Shown here piece after piece: positions 18,902 through 27,853 of a stretch of 64,000 bases of DNA (its first letter is position 1; each line of letters opens with the position of its first letter). Origin of the DNA: Acetobacteraceae bacterium (GTDB taxonomy: Bacteria; Pseudomonadota; Alphaproteobacteria; Acetobacterales; Acetobacteraceae). The position numbers were made by a program, and so were the translations under genes. The notes below the pieces were generated by a model that was not told where the DNA came from, searched no databases, and saw nothing but the letters and a program-made list of their open reading frames with translations. The stretch is from the NCBI GenBank assembly GCA_022842185.1, contig JALHQB010000017.1, forward strand, positions 1 to 64,000, read 5' to 3'.

Positions 18902-20134
18902 ATGCCGAACGACCTCGCCAACAGCCCCGATGCGATGCTGCGCGCGCGGGCGCGTCAGGTCATCCCCGGTGGGCTGTGGGGCCATCTCAACGCCGCCAAC
19001 CTGCCGGATGGCTATCCGCAGTTCTTCGTCTCGGCCGAGGGCTGCCGCCTGCGCGATGCCGATGGCCGGGAGTTCATCGACTTCATGTGCGGCTGGGGGC
19101 CGATGGTGCTCGGCTATCGCAACCCGGCCGTCGAGGATGCCGCCCGCCGCCAGGCTGCCCTGGGCGACGCGATGAACGGCCCCGCGCCCGTGCTGGTGGA
19201 CCTGGCCGAGACGCTGGTCGGCATGATCCCGCACGCCGATTGGTGCCTGTTGCAGAAGAACGGCACCGACGCCACCACCGCCTGCGTCACCATCGCGCGC
19301 GCCGGGACGGGGCGACGCAAGGTGCTGGTGGCGCGCGGGTCCTATCACGGTGCGGCGCCATGGTGCACGCCGTCGCTCTCTGGTGTAACGACTGAGGACC
19401 GCGCGCATCTCCTGCATTTCGACTACAATGATGCGGCATCGTTGCAGATGGCGGCGGAACAGGCGCAGGGCGACCTCGCCGCAGTGATCGTCACCGCCTT
19501 CCGCCACGACATGGGCCGTGATCTTGAATTGCCCGACCCCGCCTTCGCCCGCGCGGCGCGCGACATCTGCGACGCCACGGGTGCGGCGCTGATCATCGAC
19601 GACGTGCGCGCGGGGTTCCGGCTCGATCTCGGCGGTTCCTGGGAATGCGTGGGCGTGCGTCCCGATCTCGCGGCCTATAGCAAGGCGATCGCCAATGGCT
19701 ACGCGCTGGCGGCGGTGACCGGCACGGATCGGTTCCGGGAGGCCGCGACGCGCATCTACAGCACGGGGTCCTTCTGGTGTTCGGCCGTCGCCATGGCGGC
19801 GGCGCTGGCGACCCTGAAGGAGCTGAAGCGCATCGATGGGCCTGCGCGGATGCGCGCGATGGGTGAACGGCTGCGCGAGGGCATTGCCACGCTGTCTGCA
19901 CGGCATGGCGTGGGCCTGCAGCAATCCGGCCCGGCGCAGATGCCGCTCGTGCTGTTCGATGACGATCCGGATGCCCGCAAAGGGTCGGCCTTCTGCGCCG
20001 CCGCGCTGCGCGCCGGGGCGTATTTCCATCCGCGGCACAACATGTTCCTGTCCTGCGCGCATACCGAAGCCGACATCGATGCGGCGCTGCACGCCGCCGA
20101 TGCCGGCCTTGCGGCCGTGGCGCGCATGGGCTGA
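18902..20134 (+). CDS. Class III PLP-dependent aminotransferase (glutamate-1-semialdehyde mutase-like)
   Basis: 410 residues of the class III aminotransferase/GSA-aminomutase fold. PLP lysine is Lys261 in AAYSKAIANGYALA; the cofactor-nitrogen Asp is in IIDDVRAGFR (233-234), and RGSYHG (about 145-150) is the ring-stacking segment. Similarity is to GSA-aminomutase relatives, but the setting among amidases and an acylase points to amine or amino-acid catabolism, not haem synthesis. GGAG nine nt before the ATG supports the start. Its stop is back to back with that of the convergent acylase gene (shared TGATCA). Confidence 0.88.
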   Translation: MPNDLANSPDAMLRARARQVIPGGLWGHLNAANLPDGYPQFFVSAEGCRLRDADGREFIDFMCGWGPMVLGYRNPAVEDAARRQAALGDAMNGPAPVLVDLAETLVGMIPHADWCLLQKNGTDATTACVTIARAGTGRRKVLVARGSYHGAAPWCTPSLSGVTTEDRAHLLHFDYNDAASLQMAAEQAQGDLAAVIVTAFRHDMGRDLELPDPAFARAARDICDATGAALIIDDVRAGFRLDLGGSWECVGVRPDLAAYSKAIANGYALAAVTGTDRFREAATRIYSTGSFWCSAVAMAAALATLKELKRIDGPARMRAMGERLREGIATLSARHGVGLQQSGPAQMPLVLFDDDPDARKGSAFCAAALRAGAYFHPRHNMFLSCAHTEADIDAALHAADAGLAAVARMG

Positions 20135-22414
20135 TCAGCCCGGCATCAGCGCCTGCCGCGCGGTGGCCGCTGCCGCGATGCCATCCCAGCCATAACGCAT
20201 CGGCACCATGCGCGCTGCCGCCCAGGCCGCATGCTGGTCCGCATAATGCGGGCTGCCCGGATGGCCGGAGGCGCCGTGGAACACCGTCCAGCGCGAATTC
20301 TCCCAGGCGCCGACATCGAAGGCGTAGCGCGCCAGCGCGCCATAGGTCGCACGCGGCCCGGCCGATGGCAGCAGCCCATTGGCGAAGACCGTGTCGCCAT
20401 CGCCACCGATGGCGAGTGCGACCGGGTCGAGCCGCGACGCCGCATCCGGGAACACGGCCGAAAGCGGGTGCGTGAAGCGCGGGCGATGCGCCTCCCCCCA
20501 GGGCTGCGCGGCCAGCGGATCGGCCGCGGCGGCAACCAGCGCGGCGGTCAGCGCCTGCGCCCAGGTCCAGCCGCCAAGCAGGGACGCATCATCGGCCCGC
20601 AGCAGCGCCGGCAGGGTCCACCACAGCTGGTTCAGCGGCACCACGCCCGGCGGCACGGCCAGCAGAGGATCGCCCGCCAGCGCCCCAAGGCCGCTGCGTT
20701 CGGTGAGGATGCGCGTCAGCGCCAGCCGCACCGCGATATAGCCACTCGCGGCCAGGCTGCCCGCCGCCATGCGGCCATCCCAATCCAGCAGGCGTTGCCG
20801 CAGCGCCGCGGCCTCATCCGGCACGCGCAGCGCCGCGATGTGGTCGCGCAGCAGCACTGCGTTCACCGACAGCGTATCGCCATGGATGGCGGCGGATTGC
20901 GCGTTCGCATCCGTCGCTGGCTGCGACAGGATCTCCAGGATCCGTCGCGCGCGATTGGGCGGATGGCAATCCGTGCACAGATACTCCGCCCCGCCATCGG
21001 CGACGACGCGGTTGTTGGCGGTGACGATCACGCCATCGGCCGGGTCGATCTGCTGCGGCATGGCCTCGAAGGGAATCCAGCCATCCCATTCATGCTCCCC
21101 GGTCCAGCCGGGCACCGGCAGCCAGCCATTCGCGCGCGGCCGGCGCGGCACCATGGCCCGCACCAGATGGCCGATGCGCCCCTGGGTATCCCCGGCGACG
21201 AGGTTGTGGTCGATCAGCCCCCAGCCGCGCGTCGCATCGAACAGCGCGGGCACGGTGGCCGCGCGCAGCATGCGCGGCAGGCAGTCGAAGGACAGGTCGG
21301 TTTCGGCGAATTGCACGGACCGCAGCGCGATGGCGGTGCCCGAAATCGGATCACCGGCGATGATCGGTCCGTGCGAGGTCTCGATGATCTCGACATCGCG
21401 TGTTCCGGCGCCGCGCACGGCAACGGTTTCGTGGCGGCGCGTGACGGGTGTCCATGCGTCGTGGAAGCGCACATGCGTCGCGTCGGCATCGAAGCGTTCG
21501 ACGAACAGGTCGTGGATATCGACGAAGGCGTGCGTCACGCACCATGCGACATCCCCATTATGCGCGAAATGCGGGAATCCCGGCACGCCCGGCACGGTCA
21601 GGCCAATGACGTCGAAGGCGTCGCAGGCCAGATGACCCTGCGCGTACATATTCGGAATCTCGAACAGGCGATGCGGGTCGCCTGACAGGAACGGCCGCCC
21701 GGTCACACTACGCGCGGCGGACAGCGCCCAATTGTTGCTGCCCCCCCCGGTCGCGTCCGGTGCCGCCTGGTCCAGCAGCGCGGCGATGGATGGCGCGAGC
21801 TCGTCCAGCGTCGCCATCCAGCGCGCCGCCTCGACGCCTGGCGGGATGCACAGCAGGTCGATGCCGCCATCCTCGTAGCGCAGCTTCATCGCCTGTTCGG
21901 CGCCGATGCGCGGCAAGGCTGCGGCGCGCCACAGCTTGAACCACACCGACCCCATCAGCAGGCCAAGTCGCCGCATCACCGCGATCGGGTGCCAGGGCTC
22001 CCAGCGCAGCGGCGTGGCATCCAGCAACTCGTATTCCATCGGCAGCGGTGCATCGGAATCGACGAAGGCATTCACGCCGGCGACATAGGCTTCCAGCATC
22101 GCCCGCGCTTCATCGCCAAGCGCCGCGAAGTCCCGTCGGCAGGCGCCCTCCATGTCCAGGCGCCGGCACAGCACATCCATCTCGACCGCGGGCGCGCCGA
22201 GCCATTCCGCGCTGCGGCCCACGCCACGCCGCAGGTTCAACTCCATCTGGAACAGCCGGTCCTGCGCATGGACGAAGCCCTGCGCGAAGAACGCATCGCG
22301 CTGCCCCTGCGCGCGGATATGCGGCACGCCTTCCGGATCGCGCAGCACCTCCACGGGTTCAGCCAGGCCATTCACGCGCAGCGTACCGCCGGTCGGCGGT
22401 GGTCCGAAGGTCAC
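20135..22414 (-). CDS. Penicillin-acylase-family Ntn hydrolase
   Basis: A 759-residue N-terminal-nucleophile amidohydrolase precursor. Motifs are DPEGVPHIRAQGQRDAFFAQ near the N-terminus and GGGSNNWALSAARS, where Ser226 would become the free N-terminus of the beta subunit after self-cleavage; FLSGDPHRLFEIPNMY follows. No signal peptide is visible, whereas many relatives are periplasmic, so this one may act in the cytoplasm. The GTG at 22414 overlaps the stop of the binding-protein gene (GTGA) and has GGAG eight nt upstream. Such enzymes cleave N-acyl amides including beta-lactams and acyl-homoserine lactones; the substrate here is unknown. Confidence 0.9.
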   Translation of the reverse strand: MTFGPPPTGGTLRVNGLAEPVEVLRDPEGVPHIRAQGQRDAFFAQGFVHAQDRLFQMELNLRRGVGRSAEWLGAPAVEMDVLCRRLDMEGACRRDFAALGDEARAMLEAYVAGVNAFVDSDAPLPMEYELLDATPLRWEPWHPIAVMRRLGLLMGSVWFKLWRAAALPRIGAEQAMKLRYEDGGIDLLCIPPGVEAARWMATLDELAPSIAALLDQAAPDATGGGSNNWALSAARSVTGRPFLSGDPHRLFEIPNMYAQGHLACDAFDVIGLTVPGVPGFPHFAHNGDVAWCVTHAFVDIHDLFVERFDADATHVRFHDAWTPVTRRHETVAVRGAGTRDVEIIETSHGPIIAGDPISGTAIALRSVQFAETDLSFDCLPRMLRAATVPALFDATRGWGLIDHNLVAGDTQGRIGHLVRAMVPRRPRANGWLPVPGWTGEHEWDGWIPFEAMPQQIDPADGVIVTANNRVVADGGAEYLCTDCHPPNRARRILEILSQPATDANAQSAAIHGDTLSVNAVLLRDHIAALRVPDEAAALRQRLLDWDGRMAAGSLAASGYIAVRLALTRILTERSGLGALAGDPLLAVPPGVVPLNQLWWTLPALLRADDASLLGGWTWAQALTAALVAAAADPLAAQPWGEAHRPRFTHPLSAVFPDAASRLDPVALAIGGDGDTVFANGLLPSAGPRATYGALARYAFDVGAWENSRWTVFHGASGHPGSPHYADQHAAWAAARMVPMRYGWDGIAAAATARQALMPG

Positions 22415-23988
22415 GCCGCCAGCTCCACATTCCAGAAGATGGGATAGGAGGACTGCACCAGGTTGCGCAGGGACGTGCGGTACCCGGCCGGTATGGTGAA
22501 CTGCCCCCACATCACCGCCGGCGTCAGCTCATAGGAGATGGTCTGGATTTCGGCGGCGACACGCGCGCGCGCGGCTTCATCCGGCGCGCGGGCGAAGGCC
22601 TGCAACAGGCGCGGGATGCGCTCGTCACACGACCAGCCGGGAAAATCCGCGCAGGTGGACGCGACATAGAAATGCGTCAGCGGCGAGAACATGTCGGTGC
22701 CGTTCGAATAGACCGAGAACATCGACCAGCCATCCCGCCGCACGCGCCGCGCCAGCACCGTGCCCCAATCCATCACCTGCTGATCGACGTTGAAGCCGGC
22801 ATCCTTCATGTTCTGCACCAGCACCATCGATGCGGTCTGGCTGATGGACCCCGAGACCTCCATCGCGATCACCGGTTCGCCGCGATACCCCGCCGCGCGC
22901 AGTTCCGCGCGTGCGGCTGCGATTTCGAGCTTGGCATTCTCGCCGCCCGCATTGGTCGAATACGGCGCGTCGCACATCCAGAAGGATGCGCATTGCGGCG
23001 CGCGGAATCGTTCCGGTACGCCCAGCGCCGTGAGGATCGCGCCCTGGTCCACCAATTTCCACAGCACGCGCCGGATGGCGGGGTTGTCGAAGGGCGGCGC
23101 CGCATGGTTCAGCCGGAAATTGCCCTGGAACTGATGCAGTCCGCCAAGGCCCAGCAATTGCACGCCGCGCGCGCGTTCCAGCCGCGGCAGCATGTCGAAG
23201 GGCAGGTACTGCATGTAGTGGATTTCGTTCTGCATCAGGGCATTGGCGCCGGTCAGCTGGTCGGGCAGCACGCGCAGATTCAGTTGATCGACCTTCACCA
23301 CCTTGCCGCCCGAAAGGAAGCTGGGGGCCTCGCGGCGCGGCACGTAATCGGCGAAGCGTTCCAGCACCATGATATTGCCCGGTCGCCACAGATCGGCGCG
23401 GAAGCGGAAGGGACCGGAGCCGATAATCTCCGTGATGCGCTGCGTATTGGGCACGCGGGCGAGCCGTTCGGGCATCATCACCGGCAGCGGCGCGTTGGGC
23501 TTGCCCAGCACCTGCAGCAGCAGCGGGAAGGGTTCCTTCAGCGTCAGCGTGAAGCTGCGCGCATCGGTCGCCGTCATCGACGCGGTCGCCGCTTCCAGCA
23601 TGCGGCCCAGGGGATCGCGCGGTGCCCAGCGCTGCAATGACAGCATGCATTCGGCGGCCGTCACCGGCGCGCCGTCATGCCATTTCAATCCCTCTCGCAG
23701 GCGGAACCGCCAGGTCAGGTTGTCGGGCGATGTCTCCCATGCTTCGACCATCTGTGGCTGGATCTGGCCGTTGTCGTCCATCGCGAACAGGGTGTCGAAG
23801 ACATGCGTGGCGAAGGTGCGAGTGATCGCCGCGGTGATCACATGCGGGTCGAGGATCACCACCTCGGATTCCAGCATGATGTCGAGCGTACCTGCGGCGC
23901 GTGCCTCACGCGGGCGGATGATGCCGGAGGAAGCGAGCGCCGCGCCCCCCGCCAGGATGGCCCGTCGGCCGGTGCCGTTGTGCAGCAT
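22411..23988 (-). CDS. ABC transporter substrate-binding protein, family 5 (peptide/opine type)
   Basis: A 525-residue periplasmic solute-binding protein of the DppA/OppA class. The signal peptide starts MLHNGTGRRAILAGGAALA, with twin Arg, and cleavage is probable near residue 32. The family phrase PDNLTWRFRLREGLKWHDG follows, together with the usual two-lobe pattern. No permease or ATPase gene accompanies it in this window. It is followed by, and overlaps, the acylase gene, so uptake of an amide or peptide-like substrate for that enzyme is a reasonable inference. Molybdenum-hydroxylase genes lie upstream on the same strand, 41 nt away. Confidence 0.92.
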   Translation of the reverse strand: MLHNGTGRRAILAGGAALASSGIIRPREARAAGTLDIMLESEVVILDPHVITAAITRTFATHVFDTLFAMDDNGQIQPQMVEAWETSPDNLTWRFRLREGLKWHDGAPVTAAECMLSLQRWAPRDPLGRMLEAATASMTATDARSFTLTLKEPFPLLLQVLGKPNAPLPVMMPERLARVPNTQRITEIIGSGPFRFRADLWRPGNIMVLERFADYVPRREAPSFLSGGKVVKVDQLNLRVLPDQLTGANALMQNEIHYMQYLPFDMLPRLERARGVQLLGLGGLHQFQGNFRLNHAAPPFDNPAIRRVLWKLVDQGAILTALGVPERFRAPQCASFWMCDAPYSTNAGGENAKLEIAAARAELRAAGYRGEPVIAMEVSGSISQTASMVLVQNMKDAGFNVDQQVMDWGTVLARRVRRDGWSMFSVYSNGTDMFSPLTHFYVASTCADFPGWSCDERIPRLLQAFARAPDEAARARVAAEIQTISYELTPAVMWGQFTIPAGYRTSLRNLVQSSYPIFWNVELAA

Positions 23989-24029
23989 GCCCGTCTCCTT
24001 CGCGTTGGTCCGCGCGAGCCTAGATCGGT

Positions 24030-24539
24030 TTACGCAGGCGAGGAAATGCCGGCGTCGTCATCCCAGCGCCCGAGCGTCCGCGCCGCCGCGCGCACGGCAT
24101 CGAGGATGCCCTGGTACCCCGTGCAGCGGCAGAGATTGGAGGACAGGATCTCTCGCAGGCTGTCTTCGTTCAGCCGTTCCGACCGTTCCAGCATCCAGGT
24201 GCCGAGCATCAGGAATCCCGGCGTGCAGAAGCCGCATTGCAGGCCGTGATGATCCTGGAAAGCCTGCTGCAACACATCCAACGCGCCATCGGGCGCGGCC
24301 AGGCCCTCGACGGTGCGGATCGAGGCCCCTTCGGCCTGCACCCCGAAGATCAGGCAGGATCGCAGCGGCACATCGTCCACCAGCACGGTACAGGCGCCGC
24401 AGACGCCGTGTTCGCATCCGACATGCGTGCCGGTCAGGCCGCAATTCTCGCGCAGCGTCTCGGCCAGGGTGCGCCGCGCCTCGACCTCGACGCGGCGGGC
24501 GATGCCATTGACCGTGAAGGCAACGGTGTGGCGGCTCAT
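24030..24539 (-). CDS. Molybdenum hydroxylase [2Fe-2S] small subunit (CoxS/XdhC-type)
   Basis: A 169-residue iron-sulfur subunit of a xanthine-dehydrogenase-family enzyme. The plant-ferredoxin-type cluster is bound by C42, C47, C50 and C62 (GCEHGVCGACTV). The second, helical cluster is bound by C102, C105, C137 and C139 (QCGFCTPGFL, NLCRCTGY). It carries electrons from the Mo site to the FAD subunit. It is the last of three overlapping genes; its ATG overlaps the stop of the large-subunit gene (ATGA). Confidence 0.95.
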   Translation of the reverse strand: MSRHTVAFTVNGIARRVEVEARRTLAETLRENCGLTGTHVGCEHGVCGACTVLVDDVPLRSCLIFGVQAEGASIRTVEGLAAPDGALDVLQQAFQDHHGLQCGFCTPGFLMLGTWMLERSERLNEDSLREILSSNLCRCTGYQGILDAVRAAARTLGRWDDDAGISSPA

Positions 24540-26848
24540 CGCGGCGCCTGCGCGGCGCGGATCAACGCCCGGATGCGCGGCGGCGTCGCCGGGATTTCGG
24601 TGATCTCGATGCCGAAGGGCGCCAGCGCATCGCTGATCGCATTGGCGATGGCGGCCGGCGCACCGATCGAACCGCCTTCACCGAGGCCCTTCGCGCCGGT
24701 CAGCGTCGCATCGCTGATCGTCTCGCGGTGGTGGATCTCGATGGCGGGGATCTCCGCGGCGGTCGGCGGCGTGTAATCCGCCAGCGTGCCGGTCAGGATG
24801 TTGCCGTCCTCGGCATAGATGACTTCCTCGAACAGCGCATTGGCGATGCCCTGGGCCACGCCGCCGCGCACCTGGCCATCGGCGATCAGCGGATTGATGA
24901 TGCGCCCGGCATCCTCCACCACCAGATAGCGTTCGATGCGGACATGCCCGGTCTCGGCATCGACTTCGACGATCACGGCATGGCAGGCGTTGGAGAAGGT
25001 GCCGGCCGGGTCATAGGACGCGGTTTCTGCCAGGTTGAAGCCCTCAAACAGGTCGCTGCGCTGATGCACCTGCCTGGCCAGCGCGGCGATGGGCACGGAC
25101 GATCCATTCGACGCGATGGCGGCCCCGTCGCGCAGCACGATCTCCTCCGCCCGCGCCTGCAACACCGTCGCCGCCGCCGCGCGCAGCCGCACAGCCAGCT
25201 TGTCCGCCGCGGTCTGGCAGGCACCACCGCTGATCACCGTCGCGCGGCTGGCGAAACTGCCCCAGCCATAGGGCGTGCGGTCGGTGTCGCCATGGATGAT
25301 GCGGATGGCATCAGGCGCCAGGCCCAGCCGGTCGGCGACGATCTGCGCCAGCGCCGTCCGCAGCCCCTGCCCATGCGGCGATGCGCCGATGCGGACCTCC
25401 ACCTCGCCACCCGGCGTCATGGCGATGTCCACGACCTCATAGCCCGGCACGATGCCCATGCCGCGCGCGGCGAAAGCCGGCGTGCCGTATCCCGTGCGTT
25501 CGTTGAACACCGCAAGGCCAAGGCCGAGGTACCGGCCTTCCGCCCGCGCCGCCGCCTGCCGCGCGCGAAAGGCCGGGATGTCGAGCAAGGCGACGGCATC
25601 GTCGAGTGTCTCGACATAGGACGCATCGTCCAGCGTCAGCCCCGTCACGGTCTGGTGCGGAAATGCATCCACCAGGTTCCGCCGGCGGATCGCCACCGCG
25701 TCGATGCCGATGGCCTTCGCCGCGCGGTCCATCAGGCGTTCCAGCCCGAAGGTGATGACCGGGCGGGACACGCCGCGATACGGCGCCATCGGGCAGGTAT
25801 GCGTCAGCACGCCGCGTGCCCGCGCGCTGTAGGCCGGCACCTTGTAGGGGCCGGGATATTCCGCGAAGGCCATCAGCGGTTCGACGCCGCATGTGGTCGG
25901 ATAGGCGGAGAAGGCACCAACATTCGCCAGGATATCCGCCTCCAGCCCCAGCAGCGTGCCGTCATCGGCGAAGGCGCCGCGCAATACATGCGCCTGGTCG
26001 CGCGAATGGGCCGAGGCGATCAGGTTCTCGTAGCGATCCTCGATCCAGGCGAAGTCGCCGCGATGGTGGCGCGCCAGCCAGACCAGCACGGCGTATTCGG
26101 GAAACAGCGCCATCTTCTGCCCGAAGCCACCGCCAACATCGGGCGCGATGACCTGGAGGTCGCTCTCCGGCATGCCCAGCAACTCGGCTATGCCGGTGCG
26201 CAGCATATGCGGCATCTGCACCGAAGCGGTCAGTCGCACGCGCCCGGTCGCGCGGTCATACGCCGCGCAGCCTGCCCGCGCTTCCATCGGCGTCGCGTTC
26301 TGCCGGTGCGACCGGATGGCGATCTCGACGACATGCGGCGCGCTGACGAAAGCGGTATCGCATTCCGCCGATTGCACGATGCCTTCGACCGCGACATTGC
26401 CGTGGGCGATGCCATGCACCAGCGCCGCACCCGGCCGCAGCGCATCGTCCATCGTCACCAAGGCCGTCTCCGCCTCGACTTCAAGCTCGATGGCTTCGAG
26501 CAGATCCTCCGCCAACTCGGCGGTTGGCGCGACGATGGCGGCAATCGCCTGGCCGACGAAATGCACGCGATCCGCCGGCAGCACGGCCTGTTCGACCGGG
26601 CGGTAGGCGAAGCGGTGCAGCATCGGCCGGATGGTGGCGGTGCCGTTCAAATCCGCCGCGGTGATGAACAGCGCATCCGCCGGCATGTCGGGCGGTGGCC
26701 GCAAGGAGACGATGCGCCCGCAGGCGAGCGGGCTGCGCAGGAAGCGCACGATGCGGGCGCCGATGGCGACATCCGCGGTGAAGCGTCCTTCGCCACGCAG
26801 CAGCGCGGGGTCCTCGAAGCGACGGAGGCTGCGCCCGACCCAGGTCAT
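24536..26848 (-). CDS. Molybdenum hydroxylase large subunit (molybdopterin-binding, CoxL-like)
   Basis: The 770-residue Mo-cofactor subunit. The N-terminal domain (WVGRSLRRFEDPALLRGEGR) is followed by Mo-binding motifs (DVGGGFGQKMALFPEYAVL) and the base-catalyst Glu724 in KGLGEGGSIGAP. The loop around residues 351-358 reads PYRGVSR rather than AYRCSFR, so it is not an aerobic CO dehydrogenase; it is a hydroxylase of N-heterocycles, aldehydes or similar. It overlaps the FAD-subunit gene upstream and the FeS-subunit gene downstream by ATGA. The substrate is unknown; the nearby amide-opening enzymes make an N-heterocycle attractive. Confidence 0.94.
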   Translation of the reverse strand: MTWVGRSLRRFEDPALLRGEGRFTADVAIGARIVRFLRSPLACGRIVSLRPPPDMPADALFITAADLNGTATIRPMLHRFAYRPVEQAVLPADRVHFVGQAIAAIVAPTAELAEDLLEAIELEVEAETALVTMDDALRPGAALVHGIAHGNVAVEGIVQSAECDTAFVSAPHVVEIAIRSHRQNATPMEARAGCAAYDRATGRVRLTASVQMPHMLRTGIAELLGMPESDLQVIAPDVGGGFGQKMALFPEYAVLVWLARHHRGDFAWIEDRYENLIASAHSRDQAHVLRGAFADDGTLLGLEADILANVGAFSAYPTTCGVEPLMAFAEYPGPYKVPAYSARARGVLTHTCPMAPYRGVSRPVITFGLERLMDRAAKAIGIDAVAIRRRNLVDAFPHQTVTGLTLDDASYVETLDDAVALLDIPAFRARQAAARAEGRYLGLGLAVFNERTGYGTPAFAARGMGIVPGYEVVDIAMTPGGEVEVRIGASPHGQGLRTALAQIVADRLGLAPDAIRIIHGDTDRTPYGWGSFASRATVISGGACQTAADKLAVRLRAAAATVLQARAEEIVLRDGAAIASNGSSVPIAALARQVHQRSDLFEGFNLAETASYDPAGTFSNACHAVIVEVDAETGHVRIERYLVVEDAGRIINPLIADGQVRGGVAQGIANALFEEVIYAEDGNILTGTLADYTPPTAAEIPAIEIHHRETISDATLTGAKGLGEGGSIGAPAAIANAISDALAPFGIEITEIPATPPRIRALIRAAQAPR

Positions 26849-27702
26849 GCCGCAAACGCCCGTTCGAGCGCGTGGCGTGTCATGGTGCGGACAAGGTCCC
26901 GGCGGTACTCGGCCGGGGCGTGGATGTCATCCTGGGGCTCGCAGGCCTCGGCAGCGCGGCCTGCGGCATCGCGCGCGGTGTCGGCGCCCGCCGGCCGTCC
27001 AACCAGCGACGCGGCCGCATCCCGCGCCAGGATGGGCCGGCCCCCAATGCCACCCAGCGCGATCCGCGCCTCGCGCACCATCCCGTCCTCGACGCGCATC
27101 GCCACCACCGCCATCGCCAGGGCGAAATCCCCCGCGCGCCGGCTGAACTCGGCGAAACCGTAGCGCCAGCCAGGACGTGGCAGGTTCAGCCGCACCTCGG
27201 CCAGGATTTCGCCGGCCGCGATGGCGGTGGTGAAGACGCCATGGAACCAGTCCTCAGCCGCGACCTCCCGCCGGCCGTCGGGCCGCGCGAGCAACAGCGT
27301 CCCGCCCAGCGCCAGCGTCGCCGCGCACCATTCGGAGGCCGGGTCGGCATGCGCGAGGGACCCGCAGAAGGTGCCGCGCTGGCGGATCGGCGCATGGGCG
27401 ATGCTGTGCGCGATGGTGGCGAGCAACTGCCCGACCGGATGCGGCGTGACCGGCGTCTCGAACCACGCATGGCGCGCCAGGGCGCCGATGCGCAGCTCAC
27501 CCTCCTCGACGTTTGTATAGGCCAGCGCGGCGATACGATTGATGTCCACCAGCACGCTGGGGCGGGCCATGCGGAAGGCCATGGTGGGCACCAGGCTCTG
27601 TCCGCCGGCCAGGATGCGCGCCTCCTCGCCATGGTCGCGCAGCAGCGCCAGCGCCTGGTCGAGTGTCTCCGGCGCATGATAGTCGAAGGCGGCTGGCTTC
27701 AT
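26845..27702 (-). CDS. Molybdenum hydroxylase FAD subunit (CoxM-like)
   Basis: A 285-residue FAD-binding subunit. The two flavin signatures are visible: LAGGQSLVPTMAFRMARP (31-48) and RGTFCGSLAHADPASEW (about 109-125). The start ATG at 27702 gives the usual MKPAAFDYHAPETLDQALALL beginning. It is the first gene of the leftward FAD-Mo-FeS operon; its stop overlaps the large-subunit start. A 16-bp palindrome lies 78 nt upstream, between it and the divergent TetR gene. Confidence 0.94.
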   Translation of the reverse strand: MKPAAFDYHAPETLDQALALLRDHGEEARILAGGQSLVPTMAFRMARPSVLVDINRIAALAYTNVEEGELRIGALARHAWFETPVTPHPVGQLLATIAHSIAHAPIRQRGTFCGSLAHADPASEWCAATLALGGTLLLARPDGRREVAAEDWFHGVFTTAIAAGEILAEVRLNLPRPGWRYGFAEFSRRAGDFALAMAVVAMRVEDGMVREARIALGGIGGRPILARDAAASLVGRPAGADTARDAAGRAAEACEPQDDIHAPAEYRRDLVRTMTRHALERAFAA

Positions 27703-27779
27703 CGCGGGCCCGGCATCTGCGGAAGTCGCAGAGTAGGGGCGGCGGGCCGGCGCGGTCCACCGGCACGAACGCCGCAGCG

Positions 27780-27795
27780 CCGACCGAACGGTCGG
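27780..27795. promoter_or_regulatory. Perfect palindromic TetR-type operator
   Basis: CCGACCGAACGGTCGG is a perfect 16-bp palindrome, apart from its two central bases, between the divergent Mo-hydroxylase operon and the TetR gene. It contains the same ACCG-N2-CGGT core as the two sites upstream of the RND adaptor (3536-3583). Its position would let one TetR dimer repress both directions. Confidence 0.7.
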
Positions 27796-27853
27796 CATTC
27801 CGGACCGGGGAGGCTTGCCCAACCGCCACTTCATGAGAGGATGCGCGGGAAGA

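Noticed and set aside
18902..20134. Glutamate-1-semialdehyde aminomutase (hemL)
   Set aside because: The fold is the same, but the sequence departs from HemL motifs and the gene sits in a catabolic cluster with no haem genes.
24728..27163. An 811-residue plus-strand frame across the molybdenum-hydroxylase genes
   Set aside because: Antisense to two genes with intact cofactor motifs; biased composition and no family resemblance.
24536..27702. Aerobic CO dehydrogenase (coxMSL)
   Set aside because: The active-site loop lacks AYRCSFR, the gene order is FAD-Mo-FeS, and no cox accessory genes are present.
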